14,205 nt of DNA from PBB1 sp031380885 (GTDB taxonomy: Bacteria; Pseudomonadota; Gammaproteobacteria; Burkholderiales; Burkholderiaceae_C), in assembly GCA_031380885.1 (NCBI GenBank), contig JANMXL010000053.1, positions 1 to 14,205 of the forward strand. Reading direction: 5' to 3'. The notes under the pieces are model-generated. The model was not told where the DNA came from. It made no database searches and saw only the letters and a program-made list of their open reading frames with translations. Within the stretch, counting starts at the first letter, position 1, and the number at the start of each line of letters is the position of its first letter. Made by a program: the position numbers and the translations under genes. Shown here piece after piece: positions 1-7,171 of this stretch.

Positions 1-11
1 CAGGCATTGAC

Positions 12-20
12 TTATCCCCA
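12..20 (+). promoter_or_regulatory. Degenerate DnaA-box-like sequence
   Basis: TTATCCCCA differs from the DnaA box TTATNCACA at one position. Over 13 bases (12-24) it matches positions 200-212 at 12 of 13 positions. It lies before the hairpin at 45-72, so it could belong to the upstream gene rather than to priA. Confidence 0.2.
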
Positions 21-44
21 CTTTTCCTGCTTGCCGCGCAGGCC

Positions 45-80
45 ACTGCTGCTGCTGCATTGCAGCAGCAGTATTTATTT
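45..80 (+). terminator. Probable rho-independent terminator of a gene before the window
   Basis: Positions 45-55 (ACTGCTGCTGC) pair perfectly with 62-72 (GCAGCAGCAGT) around a six-base loop, giving an 11-bp stem. The stem is followed by a T-rich tail (ATTTATTT, 73-80). This is the form of an intrinsic terminator on the + strand, presumably for a gene ending just left of the window. The tail is interrupted by A residues, so efficiency could be modest. The stem is a CTG/CAG run, which can also form by slippage. Confidence 0.55.
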
Positions 81-199
81 AATCCTCGCTAAGTCGTTGA
101 TTTCATTAGCCCCGGAACCCTGCTCTGAAAGTGGGCAATCCAAGGCCAGCCCCGATGAATCAAGGATTTAGCACGGCTATGCGAGGCTTACCCACAAAG

Positions 200-208
200 T
201 TATCCACA
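200..208 (+). promoter_or_regulatory. DnaA-box-like sequence upstream of priA
   Basis: TTATCCACA is an exact match to the DnaA box consensus TTATNCACA. It lies 92 bases before the priA start. The following bases CTTT are also shared with a near copy at 12-24. A single 9-mer can occur by chance, and DnaA control of priA is only inferred. Confidence 0.35.
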
Positions 209-299
209 CTTTGGGTGGACAGCTTGAAAAGACCATTCAAATCAGTGACTTACCGGGTATGCCTGAGAAAAGCTCTAGCTTTCACACTTAACTCGGGGG

Positions 300-2417
300 T
301 TGACAGCGGTGCCTGAAAGCATTCGGCTGCAAGTCGCGGTAGACGCTCCGGCGCACACCTCGCTGCGGGCGCCGTTGACCTACCTGGGCGACGCGTCCTT
401 ACCGCCCGGCACGCTGGTCCGCGTGCCATTCGGTACCCGCGAGGTCACTGGCGTGGTGTGGGCGGGCGAGGCAGAGGCCGGCGAGGCGGTGGTCGATCCG
501 GCCATCGGGCTGAAGCCGCTGCGGCATGCGCTGACCTCGCTGCCGCCGCTCAGTGCGGCCTGGTGCCGGCTGGTCGATTTCACTGCGGCCTACTACCAGC
601 GTGGCACCGGTGAGGTCGCGCTGTCGGTGCTGCCACCCGAGCTGCGCAAACTCGACGACACCCAGGTTCGCCAGCGCATCGGGCGGCTCCACAAGGCGCT
701 GGCCGCACCGCAGCCGCCTGCCGGGCGGGCGGCGACCCCGCCCGAACTCGACGCCGCGCAGACCCGGGTGCTGGCCGAACTGGCCGCTGCAGAAAGCTCG
801 ACCACCGCGCCGACCGTGCTGCTGCACGGTGTCACCGGCAGCGGCAAGACCGAGATCTACCTGCGCGCGGCGGCCGAGGCGCTGGCGCAGGGCCGTCAGG
901 CGCTGGTGCTGGTGCCCGAGATCAACCTGACGCCGCAGCTCGAAGCCCGCTTTGCCGAACGCTTTGCCGATCGCCACATCGTGGCGATGCACAGCGGGCT
1001 GACACCAGCGCAGCGGCTGCGAAGCTGGTTGGCGGCGCACCTCGGGCTGGCTGATCTGGTGCTGGGCACGCGGCTGGCGGTGTTCGCATCGATGCCGCGG
1101 CTCGGGCTGATCGTCGTCGACGAAGAGCACGACCCGTCGTACAAGCAGCAGGAAGGCGCCCGCTACTCGGCGCGCGACCTGGCGGTCTACCGAGGTCGGC
1201 TCGAAGGCGCCACGGTGCTGCTCGGCTCGGCCACACCGTCGCTCGAGAGCTGGCAGCGGGCCGACGAAGGCCGCTACTTGCGGCTGTCGCTGCCAGCGCG
1301 CATCGGCGGCGGCGCACTGCCGACGGTGCGGCTGGTCGACATGACTGCGCAGCCGAAGGCGAAGGGCGCTGGCGGGATCAGTTCAGCGCTCTCGCCGCCG
1401 CTGGTGGCCGCGCTGCAGCAGCGCATCGAACGTGGCGAGCAGAGCCTGGTGTTCCTGAACCGCCGCGGCTACGCGCCGGTGCTGCACTGCGGCGACTGCG
1501 GCTGGAAGAGCGGCTGCCCGCATTGCAGCGCCTGGCGGGTGTTCCACAAGCTCGACCGCACACTGCGTTGTCACCACTGCGGTTACACCGAACGCGTGCC
1601 GCGTGCCTGCCCCGACTGCGGCAACCTCGACATCCAGCCGCTGGGCCGCGGCACCGAGCGCCTCGAAGAACAGCTCGCTGAGCTGCTGACGCCACCCGAT
1701 GGCCGCGTGGTGCGCATTGCCCGCATCGACGCCGACAGCACGCGCGGCAAAGGCGCGCTGGAGGCGCAACTGGGCGCGGTGCATGCGGGCGAAGTCGATG
1801 TGCTGGTCGGCACGCAGATGATCACCAAGGGGCACGATTTCCGGCGCATCACGCTGGTGGCGGCCGTCAACCCCGACAGCTCGCTGTTCAGCAGCGACTT
1901 CCGCGCACCGGAGCGGCTGTTTGCGCTGCTGATGCAGGCGGCAGGCCGCGCCGGGCGGGATGCAGCGCAGGCGGCGGCGAGCGAGATGTGGGTACAGACC
2001 TGGCATCCGCAGCACCCCTTGTATGCGGCACTGCGGCGGCATGATTTCAATGCCTTTGCCGAGTCGCAACTGGCCGAGCGCCGCATGGCCGGGTTGCCGC
2101 CGCATTCGCACCTGGCGCTGCTGCGCGCCGAGGCCCGCAGCACCGACGCGGCCCGTGGCTTCCTGCAGGCGGTGGCCGATGCCGCCGAAGCCGATGCCGC
2201 GCTGTCTGGGGTGACGTTGTACCCACCGGTGCCGACACCGATCGCCCGCGTGGCCAACGTCGAGCGGATGCAGATGCTGGTCGAGTCGGCCTCGCGGCAG
2301 GCCCTGCAACGCTTCCTGGCCGACTGGCTGCCCGCACTGCATGCGCTGCGGCGCGAGCGCGCTGCGGATCAGCGCATTCTGCGCTGGGCGGTCGATGTCG
2401 ATCCGCTGGCGATCTGA
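300..2417 (+). CDS. priA: Primosomal protein N' (replication restart helicase PriA)
   Basis: PriA binds stalled or collapsed replication forks, unwinds the lagging arm 3'-5' and directs primosome assembly so that DnaB can be reloaded. The 705-residue product carries the DNA-binding N-terminal domain, then Walker A GVTGSGKT (177-184), the DEEH box (275-278), GTQMITKGHDF (504-514) and QAAGRAGR (546-553). Eight cysteines at 398, 401, 407, 410, 425, 428, 438 and 441 form four CxxC pairs with the spacing of the two zinc sites of E. coli PriA. Length is close to the 732 residues of the E. coli protein. The start is TTG at 300; GTG at 309 is equally possible, because the GGGGG at 295-299 is better spaced for it. 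The gene converges on a rubredoxin gene with 13 bases between stop codons. Confidence 0.97.
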   Translation: MTAVPESIRLQVAVDAPAHTSLRAPLTYLGDASLPPGTLVRVPFGTREVTGVVWAGEAEAGEAVVDPAIGLKPLRHALTSLPPLSAAWCRLVDFTAAYYQRGTGEVALSVLPPELRKLDDTQVRQRIGRLHKALAAPQPPAGRAATPPELDAAQTRVLAELAAAESSTTAPTVLLHGVTGSGKTEIYLRAAAEALAQGRQALVLVPEINLTPQLEARFAERFADRHIVAMHSGLTPAQRLRSWLAAHLGLADLVLGTRLAVFASMPRLGLIVVDEEHDPSYKQQEGARYSARDLAVYRGRLEGATVLLGSATPSLESWQRADEGRYLRLSLPARIGGGALPTVRLVDMTAQPKAKGAGGISSALSPPLVAALQQRIERGEQSLVFLNRRGYAPVLHCGDCGWKSGCPHCSAWRVFHKLDRTLRCHHCGYTERVPRACPDCGNLDIQPLGRGTERLEEQLAELLTPPDGRVVRIARIDADSTRGKGALEAQLGAVHAGEVDVLVGTQMITKGHDFRRITLVAAVNPDSSLFSSDFRAPERLFALLMQAAGRAGRDAAQAAASEMWVQTWHPQHPLYAALRRHDFNAFAESQLAERRMAGLPPHSHLALLRAEARSTDAARGFLQAVADAAEADAALSGVTLYPPVPTPIARVANVERMQMLVESASRQALQRFLADWLPALHALRRERAADQRILRWAVDVDPLAI

Positions 2418-2430
2418 CAGGCGACTCGCA

Positions 2431-2595
2431 TCAGATCGCGACCATCTCGAAGTCGGCCTTCGAGACGCCGCAGTCCGGGCATTCCCAGTGGGCAGGCACA
2501 TCGGCCCACAAGGTGCCGGCGGGAATGCCGTCATCGGGCATGCCGAGGGCTTCGTTGTAGGTGAAGCCGCACACCAGGCATTGGTACTGTTTCAT
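2431..2595 (-). CDS. Rubredoxin
   Basis: This 54-residue protein begins MKQYQCLVCGFTYNEALG and ends with a CPDCGVSKADFEMVAI-type tail. The two CxxC pairs (C6/C9 and C39/C42), the aromatic residues (Tyr4, Tyr13, Trp30, Trp37), the PDDGIPAGT loop and the terminal KADFE motif are the full rubredoxin signature, and the length is that of classical rubredoxins. Such proteins carry one electron on a single Fe(SCys)4 centre, for example to alkane hydroxylases, diiron enzymes or oxygen/peroxide reductases; no partner is encoded here. It lies downstream of katG on the same strand but beyond the katG terminator, so it should have its own promoter, which I cannot identify. The ribosome site before ATG 2595 is weak (GAGAC). 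Confidence 0.95.
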   Translation of the reverse strand: MKQYQCLVCGFTYNEALGMPDDGIPAGTLWADVPAHWECPDCGVSKADFEMVAI

Positions 2596-2690
2596 GTCTC
2601 AGGGGTCTCGCGCAGGTTGGTCGGGGAAGGCAGCCCGGGATTTTGCGGTGGCGGGCGAGGGTGGCGCGGCGCGCCTGTTGTCAGCCGATG

Positions 2691-2715
2691 AAAAAGGGCG
2701 GCATTGCTGCCGCCC
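2691..2715 (-). terminator. Rho-independent terminator of katG
   Basis: On the minus strand, GGGCGGCA and TGCCGCCC form a perfect 8-bp stem closed by a GCAA loop (a GNRA tetraloop) and followed directly by five T residues (complement of 2691-2695). It begins 37 bases after the katG stop. There is no T-run in the + direction, so it acts for katG only. The remaining 95 bases to the rubredoxin start (2596-2690) are GC-rich and show no clear promoter. Confidence 0.93.
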
Positions 2716-2752
2716 TAGACCCACCAATGGCTCCATCAAGTTCGCGCTGCCC

Positions 2753-4948
2753 TCAAGCGAGGTCGTAGCGATCGAGGTTCATCACCTTGGCCCAGGCCGC
2801 GACGAAGTCCCGCACGAACACCGTCTGGGAGTCGCTGGACGCGTAGACCTCGGCGAGGGCCCGCAGCTGGGAGTTCGAGCCGAACACCAGATCGACAACG
2901 GTGCCGGTGAGCTTCAGCTCGTTCGTCTTGCGGTCGCGGCCTTCCAGCACGAACTCGGAGTCGGCTGACTTCTGCCACTTGGTGTTCATGTCCAGCAGGT
3001 TGACGAAGAAATCGTTGGTCAGCTCGTCGGTGCGTTTTGTGAAGACGCCGTGCTTAGCCCCACCGACGTTCGCGCCGAGCGAGCGCAGGCCGCCGATCAG
3101 CACCGTCATCTCCGGCGCGGTCAGCGTCAGCAGGTTGGCGCGGTCGATGAGCTGCTCGGCCACCGCGGCTTCCTGACCCTCGCGGGCGTAGTTGCGGAAG
3201 CCATCGGCCGTCGGCTCCAGCGCCGCGAACGATTCGACGTCGGTCTGCGCCTGCGACGCGTCGGTGCGGCCTGGCGAGAACGGCACCTTCACCGCGTGGC
3301 CGGCCTTCTTTGCCGCGGCCTCGATCGCGGCGCAGCCGCCGAGCACGATCAGGTCGGCCAGCGACACCTTCTTGCCGCCAGACTGCGCGCCGTTGAAGTC
3401 CTTCTGGATCACTTCGAGCGTCGACAGCACCTTGGCCAGTTCGGCCGGCTGGTTGACCTCCCAGTCCTTCTGCGGTGCGAGGCGGATGCGTGCACCGTTG
3501 GCGCCGCCGCGCTTGTCGCTGCCGCGGAAGGTCGATGCCGAGGCCCAGGCGGCGGTGACCAGTTGCGGCGTCGTCAGGCCGGAAGCGAGGATCTTCGCCT
3601 TCAGCGCAGCGATGCCGTGCTCGTCAACCAGCGGATGGTCAACCGTCGGCACCGGGTCCTGCCAGATCAGTTCTTCCGTCGGCACCAGCGGGCCGAGGTA
3701 GCGCGAGATCGGGCCCATGTCGCGGTGCGTCAGTTTGAACCAGGCGCGGGCGAACGCGTCGGCGAATTCCTGCGGGTTCTGCATGAAGCGGCGTGAGATC
3801 TTCTCGTAGGCCGGGTCCATGCGCATCGCCATGTCGGCCGTCGTCATCATCGGCGCGTGGCGCTTGCTGGGATCATGGGCGTCGGGCACGGTGCCGTCGC
3901 CGGTGCTGCCCACAGGCTTCCACTGATGCGCGCCAGCCGGGCTTTTCGTCAGTTCCCACTCGTAGCCGAACAGGTTCTCGAAGTAGCCGTTGTCCCACTG
4001 GATCGGGTTCTTCGTCCATGCCCCCTCGATGCCGCTGGTGAACGCGTGCACGCCGTGGCCGGTCTCAAAGCTGTTGATCCAGCCCAGGCCCATGTGCTCG
4101 ATGCCGGCCCGCTCGGGCTCGACGCCGATGTGCTGCGCATCGACCGCGCCGTGGCTCTTGCCGAAGGTGTGACCGCCGGCGGTCAGCGCGACGGTCTCCT
4201 CGTCGTTCATCGCCATGCGGGCGAAGGTCTCGCGGATGTCGCGGGCCGAGCCCAGCGGGTCCGGCTTGCCGTTCGGACCTTCCGGGTTCACGTAGATCAG
4301 GCCCATCTGCACCGCGGCCAGCGGGTTGACCAGCTCACGGTCGCCGCTGTAGCGCTCATCGCCCAGCCAGGTCTTCTCCGGGCCCCAGTAGATGTCTTCT
4401 TCCGGCTCCCAGACGTCAGGACGGCCGCCGCCGAAACCGAAGGTCTTGAAGCCCATCGATTCGAGCGCGACGTTGCCGGTCAGGATGAACAGGTCGGCCC
4501 ACGACAGCTTGCGGCCGTATTTCGCCTTGATAGGCCAGAGCAGCCGGCGCGCCTTGTCGAGGTTGCCGTTGTCGGGCCAGCTGTTGAGCGGCGCGAAGCG
4601 CTGTTCGCCGCTGCCGCTGCCGCCGCGGCCGTCGGCAGTGCGGTACGTGCCTGCGGCATGCCAGGCCATGCGGATGAAGAACGGCCCGTAATGGCCGTAA
4701 TCGGCGGGCCACCACGGTTGCGAGTCGGTCATCAAGGCATGCAGGTCCTGAACCACTGCGCCGAAGTCGAGGGACTTGAATTCCTCGGCGTAGACGAATT
4801 CATTGCCCATCGGGTTCGACAGCGACGACTGCTGGTGCAGGATCTTCAGGTTCAGTTGCTCAGGCCACCAGCCTGCGTTCGACGGGCCGCCGGCCATCGT
4901 GTGCTTGCGGGTCCCGGTCGCGAACGGGCACTGTGCTTCTGTCGACAT
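2753..4948 (-). CDS. katG: Catalase-peroxidase KatG
   Basis: KatG is a bifunctional haem enzyme that breaks down hydrogen peroxide (catalase) and oxidises organic donors (peroxidase). The 731-residue product has the distal haem-pocket motif RMAWHAAGTYR with Arg93, Trp96 and His97; Trp96, Tyr219 (in GLIYVNPEGPNG) and Met245 (in ARMAMND) are the residues expected to form the Met-Tyr-Trp adduct needed for catalase activity. The proximal haem ligand is His260 in GGHTFGKSHG. Ser305 in FTSGIEG corresponds to Ser315 of M. tuberculosis KatG. The second, haem-free peroxidase-like domain (from about residue 430) is complete. No signal peptide is visible, so it should be cytoplasmic. The ATG start is supported by AAGGAG seven bases upstream. 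It is transcribed alone, divergent from sppA, with an OxyR-like site upstream and a strong terminator. Confidence 0.98.
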   Translation of the reverse strand: MSTEAQCPFATGTRKHTMAGGPSNAGWWPEQLNLKILHQQSSLSNPMGNEFVYAEEFKSLDFGAVVQDLHALMTDSQPWWPADYGHYGPFFIRMAWHAAGTYRTADGRGGSGSGEQRFAPLNSWPDNGNLDKARRLLWPIKAKYGRKLSWADLFILTGNVALESMGFKTFGFGGGRPDVWEPEEDIYWGPEKTWLGDERYSGDRELVNPLAAVQMGLIYVNPEGPNGKPDPLGSARDIRETFARMAMNDEETVALTAGGHTFGKSHGAVDAQHIGVEPERAGIEHMGLGWINSFETGHGVHAFTSGIEGAWTKNPIQWDNGYFENLFGYEWELTKSPAGAHQWKPVGSTGDGTVPDAHDPSKRHAPMMTTADMAMRMDPAYEKISRRFMQNPQEFADAFARAWFKLTHRDMGPISRYLGPLVPTEELIWQDPVPTVDHPLVDEHGIAALKAKILASGLTTPQLVTAAWASASTFRGSDKRGGANGARIRLAPQKDWEVNQPAELAKVLSTLEVIQKDFNGAQSGGKKVSLADLIVLGGCAAIEAAAKKAGHAVKVPFSPGRTDASQAQTDVESFAALEPTADGFRNYAREGQEAAVAEQLIDRANLLTLTAPEMTVLIGGLRSLGANVGGAKHGVFTKRTDELTNDFFVNLLDMNTKWQKSADSEFVLEGRDRKTNELKLTGTVVDLVFGSNSQLRALAEVYASSDSQTVFVRDFVAAWAKVMNLDRYDLA

Positions 4949-4955
4949 GTTTTTT

Positions 4956-4961
4956 CTCCTT
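4956..4961 (-). promoter_or_regulatory. katG ribosome binding site
   Basis: AAGGAG on the minus strand (complement CTCCTT), followed by an A-rich seven-base spacer and ATG. It fixes the katG start at 4948. Confidence 0.85.
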
Positions 4962-5014
4962 GGGTTTCGCAGTTCGCTGTGTGAGGTGCCGGGCGCATCT
5001 ACAGCCCGAGAATG

Positions 5015-5042
5015 AATTTACCGAAGCTGCGCGAGATTGCAA
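5015..5042 (-). promoter_or_regulatory. Candidate katG promoter
   Basis: On the minus strand TTGCAA (5042-5037) and TAAATT (5020-5015) are separated by 16 bases. Each matches the sigma-70 consensus at four of six positions. A better -35 match, TTGACT (5048-5043), overlaps but would need a spacer of 22 bases to the same -10. A weak core promoter is what one expects of an activator-dependent gene. The start of transcription would be near 5008, leaving a leader of about 60 bases. Confidence 0.35.
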
Positions 5043-5062
5043 AGTCAATTGATAAAACTTAT

Positions 5063-5083
5063 CCCATAGAGAAAGTCTATGGG
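5063..5083 (-). promoter_or_regulatory. OxyR-like binding palindrome upstream of katG
   Basis: CCCATAG and CTATGGG form perfect 7-bp arms around a seven-base spacer, and contain ATAG-N7-CTAT, one dimer half of the four-part OxyR site. It lies about 115 bases before the katG ATG and some 60-70 bases before the proposed transcription start, where the distal half of an activating OxyR tetramer site would be. The second, promoter-proximal ATAG-N7-CTAT is not recognisable. No oxyR gene is in the window. The site also lies upstream of sppA, but more distantly. Confidence 0.6.
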
Positions 5084-5144
5084 GCACGCGGAGTGTGGCC
5101 TCGAAGCTGACCGCCTTGCGACAAACGCGGGCGCAGCGTTGCCC

Positions 5145-5150
5145 TAAAGT
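5145..5150 (+). promoter_or_regulatory. Possible -10 element for sppA
   Basis: TAAAGT matches the -10 consensus at four of six positions and lies 39 bases before the sppA ATG, with GGAG at 5181-5184 as ribosome site. No -35 with correct spacing is seen. Confidence 0.25.
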
Positions 5151-5189
5151 CGATCGCGGCGCTGTGCCAGAAACCGAACCGGAGTCTCC

Positions 5190-7136
5190 ATGTCCATGCG
5201 CCCTTTCTCGTGGCTGCGAAAAGGTTTCGGCGCGCTGTGGTGGTTCGTCGATGCCACCCGGCGCACGCTGCTGAACCTGTTGTTCCTCGCGCTTCTTGTG
5301 TTCATCGCGGTCGCACTGGTCAGGCGCGAGGCCCCGGTGTTGCAGGACAACACGGCGCTGGTGCTCGACCTGCAGGGCCCGCTGGTCGAGGAGCAGTCGG
5401 GCGGTGTGCGTGACAACGCGCTCGCGCAGCTGCAGGGCAATGGTGTGCAGAGCACGCGGATGCGCGATGTGCTGGCGGTGCTGGCCGCCGCCGAGACCGA
5501 TCCGCACATCGGCCGCGTCGTGCTGGTGCTAGACGAGTTCCAGGGCGCGGGGCTGGCCGCGCTGCGCGAGGTGGCCGACGCGCTCGATCACTTCAAGGCC
5601 AGCGGCAAGTCGGTCACGGCCTGGGGCTCGGGCTACGACCAGAAGCAGTACTACCTCGCGGCGCATGCGAACGAGGTGTTCCTGCACCCCTTGGGCGCCG
5701 TGTACCTGGACGGCTTCGGGCGGCTGCGCAATTACTACCTCGATGCGCTGGACAAGCTGGGCGTCGGCGTCAGCCTGATCAAGGTCGGCACCTTCAAGAG
5801 CGCGGCCGAGCCGTTCGTCGCCAACGGCCCGTCGCCCGCGGCGAAAGAGGCTGACACGCTGCTTTACAACGCGCTGTGGGCCACCTACACCGAGGGCATC
5901 GAGGCCGCGCGCCAACTGCCTGCGGGCAGCACGCAGGCGCTGATCGAGGCGCTGCCTGAACGGCTGGCGGCGGTGGGCGGCGATGCCGCCAAACTGGCGC
6001 TGGAGGCCAAGCAGGTCGATGCGCTGAAAACCCGCGACGAACTGCGCGATCTGATGATCGAGCGCGGCGTGCGCGACAACGAGACCAAGAGCTTCCGGCA
6101 GGTGTCGTTCGAGACCTACCTCGCGCGGCTGACGCCCTCGCAGCGCGGTGAGCCCAGCGCGTTGGCCAGCACGCCGGCGGTGGGCATCGTCGTCGCCGAA
6201 GGCGAGATTGTCGACGGCGCAGCGCCGGCCGGTTCGGTTGGCGGCTTGTCGACGGCGGCGCTGATCCGCAAGGCGCGCGAGGACGACGCGATCAAGGCGG
6301 TGGTGCTGCGCGTCAACTCGCCCGGTGGCAGCGTGTTCGGCTCTGAGCTGGTGCGCCGCGAGCTCGAACTGACGCGTGCCGCCGGCAAGCCGGTGGTGGT
6401 GTCGATGGGCAGTGTCGCGGCCTCGGGCGGCTACTGGATATCAACCGCCTCCGACGAGGTGATGGCCGATGCGGCGACCGTCACCGGCTCGATCGGTGTG
6501 TTCGCATTGCTGCCAAATGCATCGCGCGCGATCGATAAGCTCGGCGTGCATGCCGAGGGCGTGACCACCACCTGGCTGGGCGCGGCGGGTGACCCGCGGC
6601 GCGAGCCCGATCCGCGCTTCATCGGCATGCTGCAGACCAGCGTCGACCACATCTACGCCGACTTCATCGGCAAGGTCGCGCAGGCCCGCCAAACCACGCC
6701 CGAGAAGATCGACGCGGTGGCACAGGGCCGCGTGTGGACCGGCCTGCAGGCCAAGGAGCGCGGGCTGGTCGACACGATCGGCGGGCTGAATGCCGCGATC
6801 CGCTCGGCCGCGCTGCGCGCGAAGCTGATCGAGGGCGACGGCGTGAGCGGTGGTGCCGACACTGCAGCCTCTGCGGCTGCTTCCGCTGCCAAGCCGCTCG
6901 GCTTCCGCATCGTCTACATCGACCGCGAGCCGGGCCGATTCGAGCGCCTGATCGAAGCCGTTGGAGGTGCTGCGGCCCGCGTGCTGGCCGACCATTTCGA
7001 CCTGCAGCTGGTGCCGCTCGGTCTGACTGAGCGCATCACCGGCCCGGTGCGCAAGGAGCTGGGCTGGCTGGTCGAGCTGGTCGATGGGCGCAAGCCGTTC
7101 GCCGCGGTCACGCACTGCCTGTGCGGTGCGCCGTGA
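5190..7136 (+). CDS. sppA: Signal peptide peptidase SppA, 67K type
   Basis: SppA is an inner-membrane serine protease of the S49 family that degrades signal peptides left in the membrane after secretion. The 648-residue product has an N-terminal membrane anchor (about 26-45: hydrophobic, preceded by Arg24/Arg25) and a tandem arrangement of two S49 domains, as in E. coli SppA. The catalytic lysine is Lys203 in KVGTFKSAAEPF in the first domain. The catalytic serine is Ser412 in SVAASGGYW in the second domain. These match Lys209 and Ser409 of the E. coli enzyme. RVNSPGGSVFGSE (374-386) is the typical substrate-groove segment. The ATG at 5190 has GGAG five bases upstream; Met3 is an alternative start. 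It is divergent from katG and runs into rep through a short overlapping ORF, which suggests co-transcription. The C-terminal tail, ending in a CLCGAP-like sequence after residue 560, looks lineage-specific. Confidence 0.96.
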   Translation: MSMRPFSWLRKGFGALWWFVDATRRTLLNLLFLALLVFIAVALVRREAPVLQDNTALVLDLQGPLVEEQSGGVRDNALAQLQGNGVQSTRMRDVLAVLAAAETDPHIGRVVLVLDEFQGAGLAALREVADALDHFKASGKSVTAWGSGYDQKQYYLAAHANEVFLHPLGAVYLDGFGRLRNYYLDALDKLGVGVSLIKVGTFKSAAEPFVANGPSPAAKEADTLLYNALWATYTEGIEAARQLPAGSTQALIEALPERLAAVGGDAAKLALEAKQVDALKTRDELRDLMIERGVRDNETKSFRQVSFETYLARLTPSQRGEPSALASTPAVGIVVAEGEIVDGAAPAGSVGGLSTAALIRKAREDDAIKAVVLRVNSPGGSVFGSELVRRELELTRAAGKPVVVSMGSVAASGGYWISTASDEVMADAATVTGSIGVFALLPNASRAIDKLGVHAEGVTTTWLGAAGDPRREPDPRFIGMLQTSVDHIYADFIGKVAQARQTTPEKIDAVAQGRVWTGLQAKERGLVDTIGGLNAAIRSAALRAKLIEGDGVSGGADTAASAAASAAKPLGFRIVYIDREPGRFERLIEAVGGAAARVLADHFDLQLVPLGLTERITGPVRKELGWLVELVDGRKPFAAVTHCLCGAP

Positions 7137-7171
7137 CGGCGGATCTTGACCGCCTGATGCGCGCTGCGTGA
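7133..7171 (+). other. 12-codon ORF linking sppA and rep
   Basis: GTG at 7133-7135 overlaps the sppA TGA (7134-7136). The frame reads VTADLDRLMRAA and stops at TGA 7169-7171, which overlaps the rep GTG start (7168-7170). Both junctions have the GTGA form typical of translational coupling. I see no Shine-Dalgarno sequence close to the rep GTG, so ribosomes arriving through this mini-ORF could supply rep translation. It could instead be a chance frame in a 31-base gap. Confidence 0.3.

Larger units (their letters stand above)
1..299. other. Non-coding region upstream of priA
   Basis: No convincing gene lies here. It is visibly less GC-rich than the genes that follow. It contains a terminator-like hairpin (45-80) and two sequences resembling DnaA boxes (12-20 and 200-208). 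A possible 61-codon ORF (131-316) starts at GTG without a ribosome site and overlaps the priA start, so I do not treat it as coding. A weak -35-like TTGAAA lies at 224-229 but has no good -10 partner, so the priA promoter is not resolved. Confidence 0.6.

Noticed and set aside
1..10. Tail of an upstream gene ending in TGA at 8-10
   Set aside because: Only two codons would be visible, which cannot be identified.
1..299. Replication origin
   Set aside because: Only one exact DnaA box and one degenerate one, no AT-rich unwinding region, and no dnaA, dnaN, parA or similar neighbour.
131..316. 61-codon ORF before priA
   Set aside because: GTG start without ribosome site, no recognisable sequence, and it overlaps the priA start.
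3857..4984. 375-codon plus-strand ORF opposite katG
   Set aside because: Shadow of katG: it resembles no family and its composition is low in complexity.
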